Assembly (NCBI RefSeq): GCF_000013645.1
Contig: NC_007952.1
Span: 2,666,001 to 2,730,000 of the forward strand
DNA: 64,000 nucleotides
Source of the DNA: Paraburkholderia xenovorans LB400
GTDB lineage: Bacteria; Pseudomonadota; Gammaproteobacteria; Burkholderiales; Burkholderiaceae
Direction of reading: 5' to 3'
Made by a program: the position numbers and the translations under genes. The notes beneath the pieces were generated by a model. It was not told where the DNA came from. It was given only the letters and a program-made list of their open reading frames with translations, and ran no database searches. Below are positions 1 to 8,517 of this stretch, one piece after another. The first letter of the stretch is position 1. The number at the start of each line of letters is the position of its first letter.

Positions 1-1174
1 ACTGCTTGAAGTGATCGATGTCGATGAACAGCGCAGACAGCGGTTGCCCGCTGCGCCGCGCTCGCCGCCATTCTTCGTCGAGCCGGGTATCGAGCACGCG
101 GCGGTTGCCGAGGCCGGTGAGCGGGTCGGTCGCCGCAAGACGCACCAGCGCGGCCTGCGCGCGCAGTTTGTCACGCAACGCCAACGACAACAGCCAGGAG
201 ACCATCACGAATACCGCGCCGAACGTGAGCGTCAGCACAGCGGTAATCCAGTTGCGGTGCCACCACGGCGCCAGCACTTCGTCCACGGAAGGCGCGACCA
301 CGGCGATCAGCGGCGTGCCCGGCACGCGTGCGTAGGTGAACATGCGCCGCACACCGTCCACGGCCGAATTCGCCACATACGTGCCCGCGTTATGCGCGGC
401 CATGATCTGGAAGGTGGGCGATTTCGCGATGCTCGAACCGATATCGCGCGGGGATAACGGTTTGCGCGCCAGCAGGGTGCCGTCGTCCATCACGATGAAC
501 ACCGACCCCAATCGGCCCGTGCTGATCCGATCCAGCAGATGCTGAAAATATTCGATGCGAATAGCCAGCAACGCGACACCGTCGAAGCTACCGTCGATTT
601 CGTCGATGCGCCGCGTGAGACCGATGGAGAGTTTGCCGTCGCGCAGCCGCGAATGGAACGGATGAGAGAAATACAGGCCCACGGCGGGGCTGCGTTGATG
701 GACCAGAAAATAGTCGCGGTCCGCGAGGCTGACCGCGGTATTGACGTCGCTCTTCTGCGAGGCGACGACCCGGCCCTCGCGATCGATCACATAGGCGCCG
801 CCCAGGTAAGCCGCGGTTGTCGCGCCGTCGAACAGCACCGCGCGCCGCACGTCCGCGGGCAACTTCCACGAAGCCGGGTTGCGCGCCCCGTCGGCCATTG
901 CCTGCAATGACAGGTCGCAGATTTCCACGTTGCGTTCGAGCTCCGTGGAAATGATCGCGACGAGGTTTCGCGAGGTCTCGCGCGCGTGATCGAGCGCATC
1001 GGCCCGGCCACTGCTGAGCGTGAGCAGCGTCAAGCCCGCCATCGACACGGCGACCAGCGTGCCGGCCACGCCGACAAAAAACGGCTGGTTGCCCACGTAT
1101 CGCGACACGCCGGCGCCATAGGCGCGTAATTTCTTGTGCAAGCGCCGGCGCAGCGAAAGCCTTTGATGTACCAC
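1..1174 (-). CDS. Membrane-bound diguanylate cyclase, C-terminus cut by window edge
   Basis: This is the first ~391 residues of a GGDEF protein that would make c-di-GMP from two GTP at the inner membrane. Reading from a GTG at 1174, preceded by AAGGAGG about 10 nt upstream, gives a basic N-terminus and a transmembrane helix at about residues 22-42. A periplasmic Cache-like sensor region of some 230 residues follows, then a second membrane helix. The GGDEF domain starts at about residue 347 (DPLTGLGNRR) and runs to FIDIDHFKQ at the window edge. The GG[DE]EF active-site loop lies outside the window, so catalytic competence cannot be judged. The ligand is unknown. Family assignment is firm. Confidence 0.88.
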   Translation of the reverse strand, partial: MVHQRLSLRRRLHKKLRAYGAGVSRYVGNQPFFVGVAGTLVAVSMAGLTLLTLSSGRADALDHARETSRNLVAIISTELERNVEICDLSLQAMADGARNPASWKLPADVRRAVLFDGATTAAYLGGAYVIDREGRVVASQKSDVNTAVSLADRDYFLVHQRSPAVGLYFSHPFHSRLRDGKLSIGLTRRIDEIDGSFDGVALLAIRIEYFQHLLDRISTGRLGSVFIVMDDGTLLARKPLSPRDIGSSIAKSPTFQIMAAHNAGTYVANSAVDGVRRMFTYARVPGTPLIAVVAPSVDEVLAPWWHRNWITAVLTLTFGAVFVMVSWLLSLALRDKLRAQAALVRLAATDPLTGLGNRRVLDTRLDEEWRRARRSGQPLSALFIDIDHFKQ

Positions 1175-1299
1175 GTGCGCCTCGCCTCCTTCGCAGTTGA
1201 TCCGCATGCCTCCCGCTTATGCGGATGCGCAGCCAACGTTGTTATTCGGATGCCACCTGTGCCGTTTGGTTCGCGCATACGCACGAGATGCGCGCTGCA

Positions 1300-2175
1300 T
1301 CATAGTTTGCGCAGCAGTCCCGCCGCCGCGCGCATCCGCCGTTTGCGCTCTTTCCTGAGCCATTGAAGCGCCGCGTCGGTATCGCCGACGCCGGCACCGG
1401 CGAGCAGGGCAATATTGTCCCGCAGCAACATCTCGCTCGCGACCACGTCGTTCAGCGTACCGAATCGTTTCTGGATCTGTTTCAAACGTTTGAGGGTACG
1501 TTTGCGCCCGCCGCTCAGGACGGGTTCGAAAAACTCAAGCAGATAGCGCAGTTTCTTTCCCGCCTTCCTGACGTTGTGAAAGGCCGCGTAGTTGGATCGC
1601 TTCGCACCACGCGCGCGTTTCATCCGCTTCTTCAATGAACGCTCCGAAGCCGCCACACGCCGAGTGGCGAACTTGCGCAGCGGCATGCGCTCATGGGCCG
1701 TATTCAGTTCTTTGGACGCACTGGACAACGCTTCGCGCAGCAGATGTTTGACGTCGGCGTTCGAGAGCGTTTCGCGGCTCGTTGCCAGCGCGCCGACGCG
1801 AGCGTCTTGGAGCTTCGGCACCATGTCGCGCGCGCCGTTGCCTTCTTTCGTCAGCAATTCGATCAGGATGTCCCAGTCGCGCGTTTTGCCGGCGGCCGCG
1901 GCCAGATACTTATAGAGGGCACGTTGCCGCGTATTTTCGCCTTTTTCCAGCAACGGCTCGAACGCCCACCACAGGGAACGCAAACGCCGCAGCGAGACGC
2001 GCAGTTTGTGCAGCGCTTCCGGCGAGGCGTCTTCGCGCACCGCATTCGCGTATTCGATCGCCTCGCCGACGAGCGGCGCCGCATAGGATGCGAAGGCCGC
2101 TTGCGCAGAAGGCGCGGCAGCGGCTGGATCACTGCTGACGGGTCGTTTATCGGCTTTGCGGCTCGCGCGTTTCAT
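1300..2175 (-). CDS. CHAD domain protein (polyphosphate-binding family)
   Basis: The protein is 291 residues, mostly helical and very basic. It has the duplicated CHAD pattern: HKLRVSLRRLRS at about residues 56-67 and FHNVRKAGKKLRYLLEFF at about 199-216. CHAD domains bind polyphosphate through conserved His/Lys/Arg, and here the domain stands alone without the CYTH domain of triphosphate tunnel enzymes. The ATG at 2175 was chosen over upstream codons because AGGGA precedes it at a normal distance and the upstream residues look non-coding. The neighbours, a PiT phosphate transporter and PPK2, support a role in polyphosphate granules. No signal peptide is seen. Confidence 0.88.
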   Translation of the reverse strand: MKRASRKADKRPVSSDPAAAAPSAQAAFASYAAPLVGEAIEYANAVREDASPEALHKLRVSLRRLRSLWWAFEPLLEKGENTRQRALYKYLAAAAGKTRDWDILIELLTKEGNGARDMVPKLQDARVGALATSRETLSNADVKHLLREALSSASKELNTAHERMPLRKFATRRVAASERSLKKRMKRARGAKRSNYAAFHNVRKAGKKLRYLLEFFEPVLSGGRKRTLKRLKQIQKRFGTLNDVVASEMLLRDNIALLAGAGVGDTDAALQWLRKERKRRMRAAAGLLRKL

Positions 2176-2270
2176 TGAAGATCCCTGGATACACCGTCCT
2201 GACAGCCTAGCAAAAAAAGGACCTAACGGGTATGCACTCCGCAATTCATGGCCGGCACGCCGTGCAGCGA

Positions 2271-2387
2271 CTATCTTTGACACCTGCGACGATGACCTGC
2301 AAGTGATCTCGGCCACGTGACCGTCGACGTTTCGGCGTTTTTTTCGGCGTTCTCATCTGCGCTCTTTTCGGCGTTCTTTTCGGACAT
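2271..2387 (-). CDS. Possible 38-residue small ORF, Lys/Glu/Asn/Ala repeats
   Basis: A short reading frame lies just upstream of the CHAD gene on the same strand. Its N-terminal half is a low-complexity repeat (NAEK, SADE, NAEK, NAET). The DNA shows the repeat as ACGCCGAAAA-like units at about 2330-2380. Only a weak GGA lies before the ATG. It could be a real leader peptide, or simply a repetitive stretch of leader DNA. No homologue is recognised. Confidence 0.2.
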   Translation of the reverse strand: MSEKNAEKSADENAEKNAETSTVTWPRSLAGHRRRCQR

Positions 2388-2470
2388 CTGAGCATCCGGA
2401 TCGGACAATTTTGCAAACCGTGTTCCGAAGCGGTGCACGGCCAACGGCCGTGCACCTCGGCGCCACGCCC

Positions 2471-2488
2471 CTGTCATCATTACGACAC
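2471..2488 (+). promoter_or_regulatory. Weak Pho-box-like site upstream of pit
   Basis: The stretch reads CTGTCAT, four bases, then ACGACAC. The first heptamer equals the PhoB half-site consensus; the second matches at only 4 of 7 positions. It lies about 50 nt before the pit ATG. PhoB control of this phosphate transporter is plausible but weakly supported. Confidence 0.3.
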
Positions 2489-3653
2489 ACAGTCCCCGCA
2501 GGATCGGAAGCTCCGCGACAAACTTTGGGGCTCACGCCATGCCGGAACTTTCGTATCCACAATCAGGCACTGCTAGCGGAAAGGGGCGCAATATCGGCCT
2601 CATCATCTTTCTCGCGGTGATTCTGGTCGGCGCCGTTTATTGCGCCGTGCACTTACTGGATGATTTACAGCCGGTCCGCGAAAGCTCGGCTCTGCCTTAT
2701 CTGCTGCTCGGTGTTGCGCTGCTGATCGCGCTGGGTTTCGAATTCGTCAATGGCTTTCACGATACGGCGAACGCGGTCGCGACCGTCATCTACACGCATT
2801 CGCTTGCGCCGAACCTGGCCGTGGTGTGGTCGGGCGGATGGAATTTTCTCGGCGTGCTCACGTCGAGCGGCGCCGTTGCCTTCGGCATTCTGCAGTTGCT
2901 GCCCGTCGAGCTGATCTTGCAGGTGGGGAGCAGCGCCGGTTTCGCGATGGTCTTCGCGTTGCTGATCGCCGCGATCATCTGGAATCTCGGCACCTGGTAT
3001 TTCGGACTGCCGTCGTCGAGCTCGCACACGCTGATCGGCTCGATTATCGGCGTCGGCCTGATGAATCAATTGATACACGGCAGCAACGGCACGAGCGGTG
3101 TGGACTGGAATCAGGCGCTCGGCGTCGGCAAGTCGTTGCTGTTTTCGCCGCTGGTGGGCTTTCTCGCGGCAGGTTTGCTGCTGCTGATCCTGAAAGCCGT
3201 GGTGCGCATTCCCGCGCTGTATGCCGAACCGAAGGGCAAGGAGCCGCCGCCCTTCTGGATCCGCAGCCTGCTGATCCTGACCTGCACGGGCGTTTCGTTC
3301 GCGCACGGCTCGAACGACGGCCAGAAAGGCATGGGCCTCATCATGCTGATCCTGATCGGCACGGTGCCCACGGCCTACGCGCTGAACAAGGCAGTGACGC
3401 CGGCGGAAACGCAAACCTTCCTCGCGGTCGCGCATCAGACCTCGGCGACGCTCGCCAAATACACCCAGGGCGCCGCACCGTCCGCCAATCCGCGCGCCGA
3501 TGTCGAGACCTATGTCCGTACTCACCAGCTCACGCCCGCCACGTTGCCGGCCCTGCAGCAACTGACCGAGATCATTGCCGGCCAGGTGGGCGCGTCCGGA
3601 TCGATGGCTGCCGTGCCGCAGGGCCTCGTCGACAACGTGCGCAACAACATGTA

Positions 3654-3688
3654 TGAGCTTGCCCGCAAAAAATGGATCCCTTGCTGAG
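3654..3688 (+). repeat. Left terminal inverted repeat of the IS3 element
   Basis: About 35 bp, imperfectly matching the inverted right end. Shared blocks are TTGCCCGC, GGATCCCTT and GCTGAG. It is preceded by the GTA target copy at 3651-3653. Confidence 0.85.
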
Positions 3689-3719
3689 TGTGTAAAACTC
3701 ACGCAAGGAGGAAGGAAAG

Positions 3720-4007
3720 ATGGGTAATCCGAGAGCCCGATATACGCGGGAATTCATGCTGGAAGCCGTGCGCATGGTCCGCGGCGGCCAGAGCATGGCG
3801 GCGGTGGCGAAGATACTGGGTATCAGCCCGAAGACGCTGCACAACTGGGTTAAGGCCGATGCCGCTGGGAAGCTGAACGGCGCAGGCAAACAGGTTTCTC
3901 CTGAACAGATGGAGATTGCCCGGCTGCGCGCGGAGTTGGCACGCGTGAAAATGGAGCGCGACATATTGGAAAAAGCCACGGCGTACTTTGCAAAGGTGTC
4001 GGCATGA
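3720..4007 (+). CDS. IS3-family transposase OrfA (HTH)
   Basis: This 95-residue DNA-binding subunit has an N-terminal helix-turn-helix of the transposase_8 type (TREFMLEAVRMV..ILGISPKTLHNWVK, about residues 8-42). A heptad-rich helix follows (EIARLRAELARVKMERDILEKA, with breaks), the usual leucine zipper for OrfA/OrfAB dimerisation. GGAGGAAAG precedes the ATG. The stop overlaps the orfB start as ATGA, and orfB lies in the -1 frame. A run of five A followed by G at 3970-3975 could allow a -1 shift to make the OrfAB fusion transposase usual in this family, but it is not a perfect A-AAA-AAG heptamer, so the shift is inferred. Confidence 0.93.
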   Translation: MGNPRARYTREFMLEAVRMVRGGQSMAAVAKILGISPKTLHNWVKADAAGKLNGAGKQVSPEQMEIARLRAELARVKMERDILEKATAYFAKVSA

Positions 4008-4894
4008 AGTACGCCTGGATCGAGCTTCACAGCCGACAATGGCCGGTGTCCCTGACCTGCCAGGTGCTGGGTGTCAGCCCCAGCGGTTACCACGCGCGCA
4101 AGGCGCGGGATGTCGATACTGACCGAGCGCGCCGACGCATCAGCAACGACGCTCTGCTGGTGCACATCAAGGCCGTGCACGCTGAATCCAAAGGCGAGTA
4201 CGGCTGGCCGCGCGTGTGGAAGAAGTTGCTGGCCCAGGGCATTCGCGTCAGCAAGGATCGTGTCCAACAGCTCATGAAGCTGCACGGCATCAGGGCGAAG
4301 ACCAAACGCCGGTTCAAGGTCACGACCGACAGCAACCACAGCCTGCCGGTCGCGCCGGACCTGCTGCAACGAGACTTCTCTCCCGCGCGTCCAGATCAGG
4401 TCTGGACTACGGACATCACGTACATCTGGACGGACGAGGGTTGGCTGTTTCTGACCGTCATCCTCGACCTGTTCAGCCGTCAGGTGGTGGGCTGGTCGAT
4501 GCAGCCGCACATGCGCACGGAGCTGGTGTCTGACGCGCTGCGTATGGCGTGGTTTCGCCGCCGGCCGGAAGCGGGCCTGATCGTCCATAGCGACCGCGGT
4601 AGCCAGTATTGCAGTCGTGACTTCCAGGACCTGCTTAAGGGCTACGGCATGCGCAGCTCGATGAGCCGTCGAGGAAATTGTTGGGACAACGCGCCGACCG
4701 AGAGCTTGTGGGGATCGCTCAAGCGAGCACGCATCCTTGGCCAGCGCTTTGCAACGCGTCGGGAAGCGATGGACGAGGTAATCGACTGGTTGAGCTTCTA
4801 CAATCATTCGCGCTTGCACTCGACGTTGGGCTACGTCAGTCCGATGCAGTTCGAGCGGGACTGGTACGCTGCCCAGAACCAACGGGTGGCATAA
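4004..4894 (+). CDS. IS3-family transposase OrfB (DDE integrase core)
   Basis: This is the 296-residue catalytic subunit of the insertion sequence. It has an HTH_21-like N-terminus (YGWPRVWKKL region) and an rve integrase core with the DDE residues visible in WTTDITYI (first Asp), HSDRGSQY (second Asp) and DNAPTESLWGSLK (Glu). Length and motif order are normal for IS3-group elements and there is no internal stop. It starts at the ATG that overlaps the orfA stop. It acts with OrfA, or as an OrfAB frameshift product, to excise and circularise the element. Confidence 0.95.
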   Translation: MKYAWIELHSRQWPVSLTCQVLGVSPSGYHARKARDVDTDRARRRISNDALLVHIKAVHAESKGEYGWPRVWKKLLAQGIRVSKDRVQQLMKLHGIRAKTKRRFKVTTDSNHSLPVAPDLLQRDFSPARPDQVWTTDITYIWTDEGWLFLTVILDLFSRQVVGWSMQPHMRTELVSDALRMAWFRRRPEAGLIVHSDRGSQYCSRDFQDLLKGYGMRSSMSRRGNCWDNAPTESLWGSLKRARILGQRFATRREAMDEVIDWLSFYNHSRLHSTLGYVSPMQFERDWYAAQNQRVA

Positions 4895-4899
4895 TCTCA

Positions 4900-4935
4900 C
4901 TCAGCTAAGGGATCCGAAATTCGCGGGCAACGTCA
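4900..4935 (-). repeat. Right terminal inverted repeat of the IS3 element
   Basis: Read on the minus strand it starts TGACGTTGCCCGC and shares GGATCCCTT and GCTGAG blocks with the left end. It is followed by the GTA target copy at 4936-4938. Confidence 0.85.
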
Positions 4936-5449
4936 GTACGTGGCTTCCGAAGCGATCCGTCTGATGGAGAAAGCCAAACAGCCGGCTTTCTCGGCGGACG
5001 ACGGCAAGGCGATCGCCAACTTCAAGGCGCAAACGGATCACGCCACCAAGTTCATTCCCACGTGGGTCAAGGTCGCGGTGGCCATTGCGCTCGGTCTCGG
5101 CACGATGGTGGGATGGAAGCGCATTGTCGTGACGGTCGGCGAAAAGATCGGCAAGCAGCATCTGACATACGGACAGGGTGCATCGGCTGAAGTGGTGGCG
5201 ATGCTGACGATCGGCGCCGCCGACATGTACGGCCTGCCGGTTTCCACGACGCACGTGCTGTCGTCGGGCGTGGCGGGCGCGATGGCGGCCAACGGCTCCG
5301 GCCTGCAATGGGGCACCGTGCGCAGCCTGGTCCTCGCGTGGGTGCTGACGTTGCCGGCTTCCATCGCGCTGGCGGCCGGCTTGTACTGGGTGTTCCGGGC
5401 GGTGTTCTAAGTCTGCGCGGCGGCCGGTTCCAGCACTGGCCGCGGCACG

Positions 5450-5481
5450 AAAAAGCGCGGCTCGTGGCCGCGCTTTTTTTT
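5450..5481 (+). terminator. Rho-independent terminator after pit
   Basis: A 7-bp GC stem (GCGCGGC / GCCGCGC at 5455-5461 and 5467-5473) with a 5-nt loop is followed by eight T. Five A precede it, so it may work in both directions and also end ppk2 transcripts from the other strand. Confidence 0.85.
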
Positions 5482-5506
5482 CACCGGGCCATAGTAAGGC
5501 GGCCGC

Positions 5507-6433
5507 TCAATACACCTCAGGCACGATCATCGACGACGGCACCGGCTGGCGGCTGTATTCGTCGTGATAGACGCGCGCGGGCAATTCGATCTGCGGGTGC
5601 TCGATCTCGTGATACGGCACCTGGCTCAGCAAGTGGTGAATGCAGTTCAGGCGCGCGCGTTTCTTGTCGACCGCCTGCACCACCCACCACGGCGCTTCGG
5701 GAATGTGCGAGCGCTGCAGCATCACTTCCTTGGCCTGCGTATAGGCTTCCCAGCGGCGCCGGCTTTCAAGATCCATCGGGCTCAGCTTCCACTGCTTCAG
5801 CGGGTCGTGAATACGGTTCTGAAAGCGGATTTCCTGCTCTTCGTCGGTAATCGAAAACCAGTACTTGAGAATCTGCACGCCGCTGCGCGCCAGCATTTTT
5901 TCGAATTCAGGCACCGAGCGGAAGAACTCTTCGTACTCTTCGTCGCTGCAAAAATTCATCACGCGCTCCACGCCCGCGCGGTTGTACCAGCTGCGATCGA
6001 ACAGCACCATTTCGCCGCCAGCCGGCAGATGCGACACGTAACGCTGGAAATACCATTGCGTGCGTTCGCGATTGTTCGGCGCGGGCAGCGCCGCCACGCG
6101 GCATACCCGCGGATTGAGCCGTTGCGTGATGCGTTTGATCGCGCCGCCCTTGCCGGCCGCATCGCGCCCCTCGAAAATGACCACGAGGCGGTGGCCGGTC
6201 TGCACGATCCAGTCCTGCAGCTTGACGAGTTCGCCCTGGAGCCGGAACAGCTCGCGGAAGTACATCTTGCGAGCCTCGCGATGCTCAGGCGTAAAACCCT
6301 CCGCGCCGTCGATGATGCGGTCGTCGACCTCCATTTCGAGTTCTTCGTCATAGGCGTCGATCAGGTCCTCTTCGAAACGGCGCTGCCGCTCTGCCATCAG
6401 TTCGGCTTCAGGTCTCGGATCCTGCTCTTTCAT
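5507..6433 (-). CDS. ppk2: Polyphosphate kinase 2
   Basis: This 308-residue PPK2-family kinase moves phosphate between polyphosphate and nucleotides (usually polyP-driven NDP or NMP phosphorylation) in the cytoplasm. Visible motifs are Walker A GRDAAGKGG at about residues 89-97, the Walker B/lid region FDRSWYNRAGVERV at about 145-158, and the PPK2 core through the C-terminus (WKLSPMD, RSHIPEAPWW). The start at 6433 has CAGGAGAG at good spacing; further upstream in-frame codons look unused. It is convergent with pit and near a CHAD gene, which fits a phosphate storage group. The PPK2 class, and so the preferred nucleotide, cannot be fixed by eye. Confidence 0.94.
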   Translation of the reverse strand: MKEQDPRPEAELMAERQRRFEEDLIDAYDEELEMEVDDRIIDGAEGFTPEHREARKMYFRELFRLQGELVKLQDWIVQTGHRLVVIFEGRDAAGKGGAIKRITQRLNPRVCRVAALPAPNNRERTQWYFQRYVSHLPAGGEMVLFDRSWYNRAGVERVMNFCSDEEYEEFFRSVPEFEKMLARSGVQILKYWFSITDEEQEIRFQNRIHDPLKQWKLSPMDLESRRRWEAYTQAKEVMLQRSHIPEAPWWVVQAVDKKRARLNCIHHLLSQVPYHEIEHPQIELPARVYHDEYSRQPVPSSMIVPEVY

Positions 6434-6597
6434 TGCGGCTCTCCTGGCAACGGAAATGGTTAGGCGCGCGGCGAAAAGCGCGACGCGGACCCGCTCGATT
6501 ATCGAAGCGGCAGGTGTCAGCCGTGTTACCGGCACGGCCCGCGCCTTTCGACGTCCATGATAGCGAGTTTATGGAACCACCCGGCGGCCGCCCGGCA

Positions 6598-6996
6598 CTA
6601 GCGCAACGGTTTCGCGAAGCTGATTTCGTGGCCGTCCGGATCCGTGATGTGGAAGTAGCGCTCGCCCCACGGCGCGTCGGACGGCTCGAACGACGGCTTC
6701 AGGCCCGCCGCCAGCGCCTTGCGGTAAAGCGCATCGACATCGGATACATAGAGGATCACGCGGCCCCACCAGGCAACCGGCGCGCGCGCATCCACGATCA
6801 GGTTCAGATACGAATCGCCAAAGGCAAACGATGTGAACGCCTCCTGCGGGCCGCCGAACTTTATCGGGAAGCCAAGCGCTTCATAGAACAGCACGGCGCG
6901 CGGCATATCGTGGGTGGCAAGCGTGATGGCGCTGATCGACTCGATGCGCGGTTCGGTGGGCCCGTTCGCGGAGGCTGACGTGGCGGGTGAGTTCAT
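6598..6996 (-). CDS. VOC-fold (glyoxalase/bleomycin resistance-like) protein
   Basis: This 132-residue single VOC module has paired beta-alpha-beta-beta-beta repeats: the first from ISAITLATHDMPRAVLFYEALGF, in two blocks, and the second ending in the hallmark ITDPDGHEISFAKPL. A metal site can be formed by the conserved His/Glu of these edges. The substrate is unknown; relatives include glyoxalases, dioxygenases and antibiotic-binding proteins. AAGGAGACAG precedes the ATG. It is a single gene, separated from ppk2 by about 160 bp, with the hexamer repeat array just upstream. Confidence 0.85.
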   Translation of the reverse strand: MNSPATSASANGPTEPRIESISAITLATHDMPRAVLFYEALGFPIKFGGPQEAFTSFAFGDSYLNLIVDARAPVAWWGRVILYVSDVDALYRKALAAGLKPSFEPSDAPWGERYFHITDPDGHEISFAKPLR

Positions 6997-7086
6997 GGCG
7001 GCTGTCTCCTTGGCATGACGGGCGTCTACGTGTCCAGCACGGCGTATGCCGCGCTTTGGAAGGCGCCGCCGCGCGCCGGGCTAGGT

Positions 7087-7224
7087 GGCGTTGGCGTTGG
7101 CGTTGGCGCTGGCGTTGGCGTTGGCGTCGGCGTTGGCGTTGGCGTTGGCGTTGGCGTTGGCGTTGGCGTTGGCGTTGGCGCTGGCGCTGGCGCTGGCGCT
7201 GGCGCTGGCGCTGGCGCTGGCGCT
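7087..7224 (+). repeat. Hexanucleotide tandem array, 23 units of GGCGTT / GGCGCT
   Basis: Perfect 6-bp periodicity runs for 138 bp with no indels. The unit order is three GGCGTT, one GGCGCT, two GGCGTT, one GGCGTC, eight GGCGTT and then eight GGCGCT. It lies between the divergent VOC gene and protease gene, about 112 bp from the protease ATG and 90 bp from the VOC ATG. All frames are open through it because it encodes only Gly/Val/Ala or similar, so apparent ORFs here are artefacts. Two homogeneous blocks suggest separate expansions. Confidence 0.97.
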
Positions 7225-7335
7225 GGCTTCAGAAAGTGTCTCACAGCCCGCGCCGCGCCAACCCGCCCGGCCCACGGCACTTGAAAACTTTGGCGGTGCC
7301 CCGCATCTGCGGTTCCGTTTATCCGGAGCATCGCC

Positions 7336-8379
7336 ATGGGAAGCCGCCCACGCTTCATCGATGACCTGTCGCGCGCCGCATCCGACGCCCCCGGGCCCGA
7401 AATACTCAATCCCTTAGCCGACGACGCCCTGCTCGACGCCTATTCCCGCACCGTGATCGGCGCGCTGGAACGGGTTCAGCAGGCCGTCGCCTTCATTTCC
7501 GTCGAACGCCGGCTGCCCGGCGCCCCGTCCGGCCACGCACGCGGCACGCGCGGCGGCACCGGCTCGGGCTTTCTGTTCACGCCCGACGGCTACCTGCTGA
7601 CCAATAGCCACGTCGTGCACGGCGCCACCCATATCGAGGTGACGCTCGCCGACGGCGCGAAATTCGACGCCGATCTGGTCGGCGACGATCCCGGCAGCGA
7701 TCTGGCCGTCTTGCGGATCGGCTCTCCGGAGCCGTTGCCGCACGTCGAACTCGGCGAGTCCTCGAAGCTGCGCGTCGGGCAGATCGCGATTGCGGTCGGC
7801 AATCCGCTCGGCCTCGCGCAAACCGTGACGACGGGCGTGGTCTCGGCGCTCGGCCGCTCGCTGCGTTCGAATTCCGGCCGCATGATCTACGACGTGATCC
7901 AGACCGACGCGGCGCTCAATCCCGGCAATTCGGGCGGTCCGCTGATCAATTCGGCGGGCCAGGTGATCGGCGTGAACACCGCGATCATTCCCGGCGCGCA
8001 GGCCATCTGCTTTGCCACGGCCATCGACACGGCCAAGTGGGTCATCATGCAGCTCTTCGCGCATGGCCGCGTGCGGCGCGCCTATATCGGCGTGGCAGGC
8101 ACCACTACGCCACTGTCGCGCCGTGTGCAGCGCTATTTCGGCTTGAGCTCGCAAAGCGGCGTGCGCGTCATGGAGATCGTCAAAGGCAGCCCAGCGGCGC
8201 TCGGCGGCTTGCGCACCGACGATACGATCATCGCGATCGATACGCAGGCCGTGCAGGACGTGGACGGTCTGCAACGCACGCTGGACGCGTCGCGTATCGA
8301 CAAGCCGGTCAATGTGACGGTACTGCGCGGCGCGCAGCGGCTCGAATTGACGCTGACGCCGGTCGAGCAAGCCAGCTGA
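7336..8379 (+). CDS. S1C trypsin-like serine protease with PDZ domain (HtrA/Deg-like)
   Basis: This 347-residue protein has a trypsin-like domain at about residues 40-240 and one PDZ domain at about 250-340. The triad is visible: His92 in SHVVHG, Asp122 in GSDLAVL, Ser199 in GNSGGP. There is no clear signal peptide or membrane anchor at the N-terminus (MGSRPRFIDDLSRA), unlike DegP/DegQ/DegS, so it may act in the cytoplasm, or the start may be misjudged. CCGGAG lies 9 nt before the ATG. DegS-like single-PDZ size is normal. Its promoter region contains the 23-unit hexamer array. Confidence 0.92.
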   Translation: MGSRPRFIDDLSRAASDAPGPEILNPLADDALLDAYSRTVIGALERVQQAVAFISVERRLPGAPSGHARGTRGGTGSGFLFTPDGYLLTNSHVVHGATHIEVTLADGAKFDADLVGDDPGSDLAVLRIGSPEPLPHVELGESSKLRVGQIAIAVGNPLGLAQTVTTGVVSALGRSLRSNSGRMIYDVIQTDAALNPGNSGGPLINSAGQVIGVNTAIIPGAQAICFATAIDTAKWVIMQLFAHGRVRRAYIGVAGTTTPLSRRVQRYFGLSSQSGVRVMEIVKGSPAALGGLRTDDTIIAIDTQAVQDVDGLQRTLDASRIDKPVNVTVLRGAQRLELTLTPVEQAS

Positions 8380-8410
8380 TGTAACGGCAATGGGGCGTGC
8401 TTCGGGAGCA

Positions 8411-8450
8411 GAAAAAAGCCTCGCGTCCGGTTGAACGCGAGGCTTCCTGT
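8411..8450 (-). terminator. Rho-independent terminator after ggt
   Basis: A 10-bp stem (AGCCTCGCGT / ACGCGAGGCT, 8417-8426 and 8435-8444) is followed on the minus strand by six T. It ends the ggt transcript and could also stop protease transcripts weakly on the plus strand. Confidence 0.85.
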
Positions 8451-8517
8451 TTTCTGTCGACAGCGGCGCTTCTCCGGGGCGACACGAGAAGCGCCGCCCG
8501 ACTCCCGACAAACGCGC

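Larger units (their letters stand above)
3654..4935 (+). mobile_element. IS3-family insertion sequence, 1282 bp, inside pit
   Basis: The element begins TGAGCTTGCCCGC and ends as the inverted complement TGACGTTGCCCGC, so it has the TG...CA termini of the IS3 family. It is flanked by direct GTA copies at 3651-3653 and 4936-4938, a 3-bp target duplication. It encodes orfA (HTH) and orfB (DDE transposase), both intact, so it may still be active. The two half-genes of pit join in frame when it is removed. The exact IS name cannot be given without a database search. Confidence 0.93.
2539..5410 (+). pseudogene. pit: PiT-family inorganic phosphate transporter, split by an IS3 element
   Basis: A low-affinity phosphate:cation symporter gene (PHO4 family) is interrupted by the insertion at 3654-4935. 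The 5' part, 2539-3653, carries the first PHO4 repeat (FVNGFHDTANA) and the central cytoplasmic loop. The 3' part, 4939-5410, carries the second repeat up to the natural stop. Removing the element and one GTA copy restores an unbroken 528-residue frame reading NNMYVASEAIRL across the joint, so the insertion is simple and recent-looking. As it stands the 5' frame ends a few codons inside the element (stop near 3685), which removes the C-terminal membrane domain. The downstream fragment could start at GTG 4940 but would not transport alone. Expect loss of function unless the element excises. Confidence 0.93.

Noticed and set aside
7087..7224. CRISPR-like array
   Set aside because: The unit is 6 bp with no spacers, so it is a simple tandem repeat.
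6987..7417. Open frames coding Gly/Val/Ala or Pro/Thr runs through the hexamer array
   Set aside because: A 6-bp repeat without stops opens all frames; no start site or flanking domain supports a protein.
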